Positions 1 to 7,408 of a DNA stretch of 64,000 bases are shown here, in pieces; the first letter of the stretch is position 1; every line of letters begins with the position of its first letter. A program made the position numbers and the translations under genes. Under the pieces are notes generated by a model. It searched no databases. It was not told where the DNA came from and saw only the letters and a program-made list of their open reading frames with translations. The DNA comes from an uncultured Latescibacterota bacterium (GTDB lineage: Bacteria; Latescibacterota; UBA2968; UBA8231). The stretch is taken from contig OY282352.1 of NCBI GenBank assembly GCA_958295495.1, positions 5,526,049-5,590,048 of the forward strand, in the 5' to 3' direction.

Positions 1-731
1 TGCAGGCGATGAAGCAAGCCCGCCCCGCCGCGCATCTGAAGGCCTTCACCATGATCGAGATCGCCCAGATTCAGCGCATCGCCAAAAAGCCACTGGAGGA
101 GGTCTTGGCCGATATGAAGGCGGCCGGGCTGGAGTCGCTGCCCGGCGGCGGGGCTGAGGTATTTAGCGATCGGGTCCAAGGCGACCTCTTCTGGACCAAG
201 GCGGATTCTGAGGAGTGGCTGGAAATTGCTCAGACCGCGCATCGAGCCGGCCTGCCCTCCAATGCCACCATGCTCTACGGGCACATCGAAAATACCGCGG
301 AGAAGGTCTATCACCTCGTGCGACTGCGCGAAGTGCAGGACGAGACCGGCGGTTTCCTCTGCTATATCCCGCTCTCCTTCCACCCCGAGCGCACCGAGCT
401 GGCGGACTTACCCGGGCCGACGGGTTGCCTAGATCTCAAGGAGATCGCGGTGGGGCGGCTGATGCTCGACAACTTCCCCCACGTCAAGACCTTCTGGATT
501 ATGAACACCATCGAAATTTCGCAGACCGCGCTCTGGTACGGGGCCGACGATATCGACGGCACGGTCATGGACTACGAAATCACCCGCAAGAGTTTCGCCC
601 AGACCCAGCAGCGGCTGACGCAGGCCGAGCTCGTGCAGCGCATCGTCGAGGCCGGGCGCCAGCCCTTGGAACGCGACTCCCTCTACAATATCGTCGCCGA
701 TACCCCCACCCTGCTGGCGGCCGCCGGATAG
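1..731 (+). CDS. mqnE: Aminofutalosine synthase MqnE, C-terminal part (cut by window start)
   Basis: Radical-SAM enzyme that builds aminofutalosine in the futalosine route to menaquinone. About 242 C-terminal residues are present, against a usual length near 370, so the 5' end and the CxxxCxxC iron-sulfur motif lie upstream of the window. The reading frame is open from base 3. Family-typical segments are LPGGGAEVF, the NATMLYGHIE stretch and IPLSFHPERTEL. The stop codon at 729-731 overlaps the GTG start of mqnC by one base, showing translational coupling. The downstream mqnC, mqnA and prenyltransferase genes confirm the pathway. MqnC is the closest alternative, but a true MqnC follows immediately. 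Confidence 0.93.
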   Translation, partial: QAMKQARPAAHLKAFTMIEIAQIQRIAKKPLEEVLADMKAAGLESLPGGGAEVFSDRVQGDLFWTKADSEEWLEIAQTAHRAGLPSNATMLYGHIENTAEKVYHLVRLREVQDETGGFLCYIPLSFHPERTELADLPGPTGCLDLKEIAVGRLMLDNFPHVKTFWIMNTIEISQTALWYGADDIDGTVMDYEITRKSFAQTQQRLTQAELVQRIVEAGRQPLERDSLYNIVADTPTLLAAAG

Positions 732-1879
732 TGCCCGTGATTGCCGATATTGCCGACAAGGTCTATGCTGGGGAGCGCCTCGCGCTCGATGATGCCCGCC
801 GCCTGTACGCGCACCACAACCTCGCTGAGCTGGGGATGCTGGCGCATTGGGCGCGCCTGCACAAACACCCCGAGCAGGTGGTCACCTACAACGTTGGGCG
901 CAACATCAACTACACCAATGTCTGCTGGGTCAAGTGCGACTTTTGTGCCTTCTACCGGCCGCCGGGGTCCAGCGAGGGCTATGTCCTGCCCAATGAGCAG
1001 ATATTTGCCAAAATCGACGAGTTGGTGGCCTTTGGCGGCGACGAGCCTAAGTCCTGCGAAATCTTGATGCAGGGCGGCCTCAACCCCAAGCTGCGCCTCG
1101 ATTACTACGAACAGTTGCTCGCGGCGATCAGGGACCGCTATCCGCAGGTGCAGCTACACTGTCTTTCGGCCACGGAAATCATCTACATCGCGCACCTGTC
1201 GCGGCTGTCGCTGGACACGACCATTCGCCGCCTGCGCGACGCTGGGCTGGATTCGATACCGGGTGCCGGGGCTGAGATTCTCAACGACGAGGTGCGCGAC
1301 ATAATCGGCTTTCGCAAGGACCGCACCGAGGAATGGCTGGAAGTGCATCGCGTGGCACACGAGTTGGGGATGCCGACCACTGCGACGATGATGTACGGCC
1401 ACGTGGAGACAGTCGAACACCGTCTAGAGCACCTCGACCGCCTGCGGCAGCTACAGGACGAGCGCGGTGGCTTCACCGCCTTTATTACTTGGAACTTCCA
1501 GCCCGATCACACGGACTTGGGCGCGGACCAGACCCGCTGGAACGGTGCCAAAGCGACCGGCTACGACCACTTGCGCACGGTGGCTGTAGCGCGGCTCTTT
1601 CTCGACAACATTCCCAGCCTACAGGCTTCGTGGGTGACCCAAGGGCCTAAAATCGCCCAAGTCAGCTTGCGCTACGGGGTCAACGATTTCGGCAGCACCA
1701 TGCTCGAAGAAAACGTCGTCAGCGCAGCCGGCACCAGCCACACCAACGAGATGGGCTTGGATGCCATGGAACGGCTAATCCGCGCGGCCGGCTTTGCGCC
1801 GCAGCGGCGCAACACCCGCTACGAGCCGGTGACCTCGCCCTGTCGGATCGGCGTTTTGCAAGAGGTGTCCCATTCATGA
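731..1879 (+). CDS. mqnC: Cyclic dehypoxanthine futalosine synthase MqnC
   Basis: Radical-SAM cyclase that converts dehypoxanthine futalosine to its cyclic form in futalosine-dependent menaquinone synthesis; cytosolic. The GTG start at 731 gives 382 residues, the usual size. The 4Fe-4S motif CxxxCxxC is C65, C69, C72 (CWVKCDFC). Family segments include GAGAEILNDEVRD, TTATMMYGHVE and ITWNFQPDHTDL. The frame is open upstream to about 215, but that extension runs antisense-like through mqnE and has no family similarity, so the GTG overlapping the mqnE stop is preferred. It overlaps mqnA by four bases (ATGA). Confidence 0.95.
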   Translation: MPVIADIADKVYAGERLALDDARRLYAHHNLAELGMLAHWARLHKHPEQVVTYNVGRNINYTNVCWVKCDFCAFYRPPGSSEGYVLPNEQIFAKIDELVAFGGDEPKSCEILMQGGLNPKLRLDYYEQLLAAIRDRYPQVQLHCLSATEIIYIAHLSRLSLDTTIRRLRDAGLDSIPGAGAEILNDEVRDIIGFRKDRTEEWLEVHRVAHELGMPTTATMMYGHVETVEHRLEHLDRLRQLQDERGGFTAFITWNFQPDHTDLGADQTRWNGAKATGYDHLRTVAVARLFLDNIPSLQASWVTQGPKIAQVSLRYGVNDFGSTMLEENVVSAAGTSHTNEMGLDAMERLIRAAGFAPQRRNTRYEPVTSPCRIGVLQEVSHS

Positions 1880-2670
1880 GGCCGCGCTTGGGCGCGGTCC
1901 CATACCTCAACACGCGGCCCCTCGTCGTTGCCCTCGAACGCGACCCCGCACCTTTCGCATTGAGTTATTCGGTGCCCTCGCGCTGTGCGCGGGAGTTGGC
2001 GGCCAGCACCATTGACGTGGGGATCATTCCCGCGATCGAATACGCCCGCAGTGCTTGTCCCTATTGGATCGTCCCGGATATAGCCATTGGTTCGCAGGGG
2101 CCGGTGCTGACGGTGCGCCTCTTTTGCCGCCGTCCGTTGCCGCAGATCGAGCGCATCGCCTTGGATACCAGTTCCCGCACTTCAGTAGCTCTCTTGGCCA
2201 TTCTCCTGCGCGAAAAATTCGCTCTCACTCCGCAATTGATCGAAGCTCCGCCCGATCTGGAGGCCATGCTGGAGGCGGCCGACGCGGCCCTGCTCATCGG
2301 CGATGAGGTCTTCCCGCATTTGGACGAGGACTTGGAGAGCCTGGATTTGGGTCGGGAATGGACGGCCATGACCGATCTGCCTTTTGTCTTTGCCTTTTGG
2401 GCCGGCCGCCAGCAGGCGCTCACGCCCGCCCAAGTCCAACAATTGCAGTGGGCCAAAGATCAGGGATTGTGCCAAGTGCCGTCCATCGCCGCAGCATACA
2501 GTCGAGAATGCAGCGGTCCACCCGAGTTCTACGAGCGCTACCTAACCCATCACATCCGCTTTGATTTGGACGAGGCCGCCCAAGCTGGTTTGCAGTTGTT
2601 CTACCAATTGGCTCATCGCCACGCCCTGATCGATGCGGTCCCTCCGCTCCGCTTTTATCCAGCGGCCTGA
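1876..2670 (+). CDS. mqnA: Chorismate dehydratase MqnA
   Basis: Converts chorismate to 3-enolpyruvyl-benzoate, the first step of the futalosine pathway. The 264 residues begin MRPRLGAVPYLNTRPL, the hallmark VPYLNxRPL segment of the MqnA/MqnD periplasmic-binding-protein-like fold. The start overlaps the mqnC stop by four bases. MqnA is preferred over MqnD because of the N-terminal motif and its place beside mqnC and mqnE. No mqnB or mqnD is seen in the window. Confidence 0.92.
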   Translation: MRPRLGAVPYLNTRPLVVALERDPAPFALSYSVPSRCARELAASTIDVGIIPAIEYARSACPYWIVPDIAIGSQGPVLTVRLFCRRPLPQIERIALDTSSRTSVALLAILLREKFALTPQLIEAPPDLEAMLEAADAALLIGDEVFPHLDEDLESLDLGREWTAMTDLPFVFAFWAGRQQALTPAQVQQLQWAKDQGLCQVPSIAAAYSRECSGPPEFYERYLTHHIRFDLDEAAQAGLQLFYQLAHRHALIDAVPPLRFYPAA

Positions 2671-2698
2671 CTTAGGCCGCCCTTCGAGGAAGGTCGAG

Positions 2699-3589
2699 AT
2701 GGCTCCCTTGCAGGCCATTGCGGTTTACGGCCGCATGATCAAATTCTCCCACAGCGTCTTTGCCCTGCCTTTTGCCTTTAGCGGTGCCTTGCTGGCCGCG
2801 ACGCCCGCTGGCATCACCCCGGCTCAGATCGGCTGGATTGCGCTGGCCATGGTGGGGGCGCGCAGCGCGGCGATGGGTTTTAATCGCTTGGTCGACCGCC
2901 ATCTCGACGCGGCCAATCCCCGCACCCAAAACCGCGAACTGCCGCAAGGCGCGGTCTCGCCGCAAGCGGTGGGGTTGTTCGTGGTTTTGTCGGCTCTGGT
3001 CTTGGTCTGGGCGGCACATCAACTCAACTCTTTGTGCTTTTACCTGTCACCGCTGGTTTTGGTCGTGCTCTTGTGCTACTCGCTGACCAAGCGCTTCACT
3101 TGGGCCTCCCACTTGGTTTTGGGGTTGAGCTTAGGCGGGGCACCGCTGGGTGCTTGGATTGCGATCACTGGTGGCTTTGACCTTATACCGTTGCTGCTCT
3201 GCTTGGGGGTGCTGGTTTGGGTGGCTGGCTTTGACATCATCTACGCCTGCGAGGATCATGCCTTCGACATTCGGGCTGGACTCCATTCTATCCCGGTCCG
3301 CTTTGGCATTGCCCGCGCCCTGTACATCGCCCGCGCCTTGCACCTGTTGTTCGTGGTGGTGCTGGCCCTCGTAGGCCGCATGGCTGGCTTGAGCCTTTTG
3401 TACTGGTTGGGCGTAGTAGTGGTAGCCGGCTTGCTGGTGTACGAGCACCGGCTGGTGCGGGCCGACGACCTGTCCCGCATGAGCACGGCCTTTATGACGG
3501 TCAACAGCACGGTCAGCCTGATCTACTTTGCCGCGCTCTTGGCTGACCTGCTCGTCTTTGGCGGGGGGGAATTGCTGCGTTTTTGCTGA
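2699..3589 (+). CDS. mqnP: UbiA-family prenyltransferase, MqnP-like
   Basis: Integral-membrane aromatic prenyltransferase that would attach the polyprenyl tail to the futalosine-pathway naphthoate. The ATG at 2699 follows a GAGGAAGG ribosome-binding site and gives 296 residues. An earlier in-frame start at 2633 overlaps mqnA and lacks support. The first Asp-rich motif begins at N62 (NRLVDRHLDAANPRT) and the second near D179 (DIIYACEDHAFD), both typical of UbiA/MenA enzymes and separated by hydrophobic helices. The product is often annotated 4-hydroxybenzoate polyprenyltransferase; the mqnECA context favours the MqnP role. It lies 28 bp after mqnA. Confidence 0.88.
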   Translation: MAPLQAIAVYGRMIKFSHSVFALPFAFSGALLAATPAGITPAQIGWIALAMVGARSAAMGFNRLVDRHLDAANPRTQNRELPQGAVSPQAVGLFVVLSALVLVWAAHQLNSLCFYLSPLVLVVLLCYSLTKRFTWASHLVLGLSLGGAPLGAWIAITGGFDLIPLLLCLGVLVWVAGFDIIYACEDHAFDIRAGLHSIPVRFGIARALYIARALHLLFVVVLALVGRMAGLSLLYWLGVVVVAGLLVYEHRLVRADDLSRMSTAFMTVNSTVSLIYFAALLADLLVFGGGELLRFC

Positions 3590-3623
3590 GAAGACCCGGC
3601 TGCGAGTTGCCCAAGTGCTAGGT

Positions 3624-4166
3624 TCAGAAACTTCCCACCATCACCAACTTGGGCGGCACATCCCCCAGCCCCGGCACAACCTTCAAGTTCCATCGGGTCC
3701 CAGCGGATACTTTGGGAGAATCCGATAAGAGGATATCGGCCAGGCTATACATATACACCCCCACAGCTACTGCACCAAAAACCCTGCGCGTCAGATGCAG
3801 GTCGTCCAATTCATCATTGGTTTTATGCAGTTCATCCCACTTTTGCTGGGCGAGATCGTAGCGGCTATTCCCAGTCGCCATTACTTCGTATTCGTCTTTC
3901 AACCGGTGAAAATTGTCGCGGCGGGTATTGTAGTTCTCGTTTGCTATTAATGCCGCGGTCAGAGAGCCAATCTCGCCGATCAGTATGAACGTTCCCTTTA
4001 TCTTCTGGCCGGTGGACAGTTGACCCAACCCTGGGAAGAGAGCTGACAGGACAACCGCCTTCTTTTTGGTGGCGGTCTGCCTAGTTGCAAAGACATCGTC
4101 TGCGCTTTGCGCCCAGCAGGGAGGGGCCAAGCTGAGAAGCGTTAGTAACAAAATAAAATGCTTCAT
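3624..4166 (-). CDS. DUF5683-like exported membrane protein
   Basis: 180 residues beginning with a Sec signal peptide (MKHFILLLTLLSLAPPCWAQ, cleavage near residue 19). A hydrophobic, Gly-rich segment (ALFPGLGQLSTGQKIKG, about 40-58) is followed by a membrane segment. A charged, probably helical region lies around 80-125 and a second hydrophobic stretch around 130-150. The FPGLGQ arrangement resembles DUF5683 proteins of Bacteroidota-like bacteria, whose function is unknown. It is the last gene of the surface-protein run, 44 bp after the preceding barrel gene, so it is probably cotranscribed and envelope-located. Confidence 0.65.
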   Translation of the reverse strand: MKHFILLLTLLSLAPPCWAQSADDVFATRQTATKKKAVVLSALFPGLGQLSTGQKIKGTFILIGEIGSLTAALIANENYNTRRDNFHRLKDEYEVMATGNSRYDLAQQKWDELHKTNDELDDLHLTRRVFGAVAVGVYMYSLADILLSDSPKVSAGTRWNLKVVPGLGDVPPKLVMVGSF

Positions 4167-4210
4167 CGCAATTACCTTTTGTTGGATTTGCTTGCGAGTG
4201 CGCCTGCCCT

Positions 4211-7200
4211 TTAATATCGTGGTGCCCCGGCCACGATCTGTATGAAGACAGCGAGGACATTGGTATTGTCGGCACTGCGGAAGGAATCGTCGTACGTTCG
4301 GCGATCGAAGGTCACACCAGCATTGGCCACAATCTCATAGCCGAAATAGTCGGAACGGTTGGTCATCATAAAGACGTACACATTCTGCGCGAAACTGTTC
4401 CAATTGTTGCCATGGTCCGCGACGCCATAGTTCCAGAAGGGCAAACCTTGAGCACCGAGGCGAAAAGTAGTTCGGGGTGTTGCATAGTAGTTGGCTTTGA
4501 ACAGTGGAATGACCGTGGTCTCATCGGCTAGGGGTACGTCGATGATGTCTTGGGTCCGCTTGAGGAAAAGCAATTTCAGCGCCGGGATGATCTCCAATTT
4601 ACTCCGGTGCCTCCGCCAAGTATAGTCGATGCGGTGAACCGAACTCATAGAGCGAATCGCATTCTTGCGCTGATGGGTCCCGTCGGCCAAAAATCCTCGC
4701 TGCTGCCAGTTGAATTCGTAGCGGAAGTTGTGATACATTTTCAGGTCTTTGAGCGGATGCAAAAGCGTCTCCAAGTAGAATCTGTTGGCCCAGCTATTCT
4801 TGTAGTTCAGATTGTCCTCTATTAATATCAGGTCGAACTGTTGTTGATAGCCGAATCCGGCCAGATGCGTCTTGCCGAAGGGACTCCTACCAAAGTCCGA
4901 GGAGATCAAGACGCGATCCGGCACAGTGTCCCAAACCCGCTTGAGCGTATTCTCCACCAGTAGCCTACCCAGTCCCGGCTGTTCTGCCTTATAGATGAGA
5001 CGGCCATAATTCATCAAATTTTTACCCGCCCTATCCTGCTGGTGGGCATTGAGGCGTCCTAGAGAGAAGCTCAGATCCCGCCGCAGCCAGTGCTTTCCGA
5101 ACAGATGGTAGCCCTCCAGATCTTCGGGATAGGGGTAATCGGGTTCGGGATCGTCCTCCCGGCCATCCGGTCTGTCGTTGTTGTTCAGATCCAAATCGTA
5201 GATATAGTCGTCCGATTCCACATCGTACATCAGGAAGGGTTCCAGATAATCCGGCCGCCTATTCCCATTTTTATTCGTATCCGGCCGCCCATCCCCATCC
5301 TCGTCCTTGCCGGGGAAAATACCATCTGCATCTACTCCTTCGTTGACAAAGCCGGCGATGTACTGCTGGAACCACGAGTCGGGGAAGCGATCGTTGTCGT
5401 CATTGTCGTCCACCATCATCAAGCGCATGGTATTGTTGAAGTGGGGTACAGCCGGCGTTCCCAACACTACAAATTCGGTGCTGTAGTTCGGTCCCATGTG
5501 GAAAAATTCGCCTCCCCAGTCGAAGCGCTCGTGCTCCTTGCGCACCACCAGATAATACGCTTCACCTTTCTGGTCGAAGCGCTTGCCTAAGCGCATGGCC
5601 GTGCTGGGATCGGGTCCGACTACACCATCGGGGTACTGGAAGTAGTGCTGGCTCCTCGCGTACTCCCCATCAATTTTTAGCCCGAAGATATTGGTACTGA
5701 AATTGGCTCCCAAGATCTCCATCCCGGTCTGCGTGCCGATGTCGAATGAAATGCGCTTCACATTCGACCGGTCTTGGACATTCCCCGGGGCGCGCTCCAC
5801 TACGCGAAAGAGCGTGGGCTGGCCATAGCGCTGTGTATAGGGGCTTTCAATCGGCGCGTACGGGTCCTCGAGGTCCACCCTTCTATTCCTAGCCACAGTT
5901 CCCACCTCAATTTTGTAATCGTTGGCGACTACGGCTTCGAAGGAAACGGATTGAACATAGCCCTCTCCCGCCAAGTTGAAGTAATAGACCACGAAGTCGT
6001 CGCCAGAGACCTCTATAGGACCTGTTTCGTCGGTGCGCCACCGGAAAGATTGTTCCAGCGGCCTATAGATGTTGTTGAGGGCGTTGTTGCGAATCAGGAT
6101 GGCACGCACTTCATCTTCAGTAAATCGCTCCCCCAAGATCGCATCGGCGTTATCGCGGTAGTAGTTCCTGCTCGTCGATGCTTCCGGCTGTAGATTCGCC
6201 GCTAGGTGCCACGGCTCCTCAATGGGAAATTCTACGTTCCTCCATAGGTACGTCGTAAACTGGCGTTCAGGATCTACCGAATCATTCAACCTTAGATCCT
6301 TGAAGAAGAGGTAGTCCATGTAGAGCGGTGCTTCATTGATGCGGTACTGCATATAGGTAGGCTCCGTCGGGACCGAGGAAGTAAAGGCCGCCGATAGCTC
6401 AGCATAGGTGTTGCGCACTAACCCCTGTGCGCCAAATCGGCCCACCGAGGACTCGGTGATGCCGTCAATGTGCTCGACAATATCCGGGACGATGTCCTTG
6501 CGAAGAATTCCGTTGACCAAGATGTTCAACTCGACGATGTAGGGACCACCCCGATCATCCTTGGGTGAATCATCCGAAAATTTGACGGCAATAATTTCTG
6601 GATATGGCTGGTTGTGGCGCAGCACCCCTTTGCGGGAGAAGGTGTGGCCGGGTGCATCGCTGAAGCTCTCGTGCTGATTGACATAAGTCAGACCCAAATT
6701 CAGCAGGCCGACCCGCCGCTCAAAGTGAAAGGCCCCCATCCGCACAGTGTTCCAATTCATGAATAGTGCCGAGAGATCGTCGCGTTTTGTGCCTACGTCA
6801 ATTCTGAAGCCGCGAAAGGCGTTGACTTTCAGGGTCAGCGGCGTGAAGCGTCCCCGCAACTCCTGAGCAATGGTCAGGCCCGCCCACCACCGGTTGGTCT
6901 GCTCCGAGATGGTCAGCACATCCTCGAAATAGCGCCGATAGGTAGATTGTTCGCGCCCGGGATAGTTGTAGAGATCGCCTGTCACTCTCAGTATTGACGA
7001 TCCTCGACTTTGGGGGCCCAGACCGGTGGTCTCCACCCAGTCATAGCCGGGGATCCCATAGACTAAGCGATTCCCTAGCGGCCCGTAGAAATACTGCTTG
7101 GGATCGCGGTAGGGAGAAAGGATGGTCGAATAGTTTTTATACCTCTTTTCTTCGTGGGCATAATTCTCGTAGGGTTCCCAATCTCTCCTCAGAAACATCC

Positions 7201-7399
7201 GATCGGGCTGGATTCGCGGTACTTCAGGAATATCGATTCCCGTGCGCGGTCCCCAACTCTCCAAAGACTCGTCTTTCTCGGCAGCGATGGACGAACTTGC
7301 AGAGATCAGGACCGCGAGCAAGACCCAGCTTTCGCGAAGCGGCAATTGTCTGCTAAAGAGCAGGCAACGAGAGAATTTTTTGCGCCAATCGCTTAACAC
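4211..7399 (-). CDS. Large probable outer-membrane barrel with Asp-rich calcium-type repeats (paralogue 1 of 3)
   Basis: 1062 residues from a GTG start with an AGGAAAAGG ribosome-binding site 3 nt upstream. A hydrophobic export signal ends near residue 40. A block at about 655-765 is very rich in Asp, Asn and Gly (DDNDDNDRFPD, then DEDGDGRPDTNKNGN and DLNNNDRPDG) and resembles thrombospondin type-3 or EF-hand-like calcium repeats. The region after it alternates aromatic and polar residues as outer-membrane beta-strands do. It shares this plan, and segments such as FTPLTL and DYPYxxDLEGxHLF, with the next two genes upstream. The function is not known. A distant relation to SprA-type translocon proteins is possible but not shown. 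It lies 9 bp after paralogue 2. Confidence 0.6.
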   Translation of the reverse strand: MLSDWRKKFSRCLLFSRQLPLRESWVLLAVLISASSSIAAEKDESLESWGPRTGIDIPEVPRIQPDRMFLRRDWEPYENYAHEEKRYKNYSTILSPYRDPKQYFYGPLGNRLVYGIPGYDWVETTGLGPQSRGSSILRVTGDLYNYPGREQSTYRRYFEDVLTISEQTNRWWAGLTIAQELRGRFTPLTLKVNAFRGFRIDVGTKRDDLSALFMNWNTVRMGAFHFERRVGLLNLGLTYVNQHESFSDAPGHTFSRKGVLRHNQPYPEIIAVKFSDDSPKDDRGGPYIVELNILVNGILRKDIVPDIVEHIDGITESSVGRFGAQGLVRNTYAELSAAFTSSVPTEPTYMQYRINEAPLYMDYLFFKDLRLNDSVDPERQFTTYLWRNVEFPIEEPWHLAANLQPEASTSRNYYRDNADAILGERFTEDEVRAILIRNNALNNIYRPLEQSFRWRTDETGPIEVSGDDFVVYYFNLAGEGYVQSVSFEAVVANDYKIEVGTVARNRRVDLEDPYAPIESPYTQRYGQPTLFRVVERAPGNVQDRSNVKRISFDIGTQTGMEILGANFSTNIFGLKIDGEYARSQHYFQYPDGVVGPDPSTAMRLGKRFDQKGEAYYLVVRKEHERFDWGGEFFHMGPNYSTEFVVLGTPAVPHFNNTMRLMMVDDNDDNDRFPDSWFQQYIAGFVNEGVDADGIFPGKDEDGDGRPDTNKNGNRRPDYLEPFLMYDVESDDYIYDLDLNNNDRPDGREDDPEPDYPYPEDLEGYHLFGKHWLRRDLSFSLGRLNAHQQDRAGKNLMNYGRLIYKAEQPGLGRLLVENTLKRVWDTVPDRVLISSDFGRSPFGKTHLAGFGYQQQFDLILIEDNLNYKNSWANRFYLETLLHPLKDLKMYHNFRYEFNWQQRGFLADGTHQRKNAIRSMSSVHRIDYTWRRHRSKLEIIPALKLLFLKRTQDIIDVPLADETTVIPLFKANYYATPRTTFRLGAQGLPFWNYGVADHGNNWNSFAQNVYVFMMTNRSDYFGYEIVANAGVTFDRRTYDDSFRSADNTNVLAVFIQIVAGAPRY

Positions 7400-7408
7400 G
7401 GCCTTTTC

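Noticed and set aside
215..730. Upstream extension of the mqnC reading frame
   Set aside because: It overlaps mqnE almost completely, is Arg/Ala-rich as GC-driven shadow frames are, and shows no MqnC similarity before the GTG at 731.
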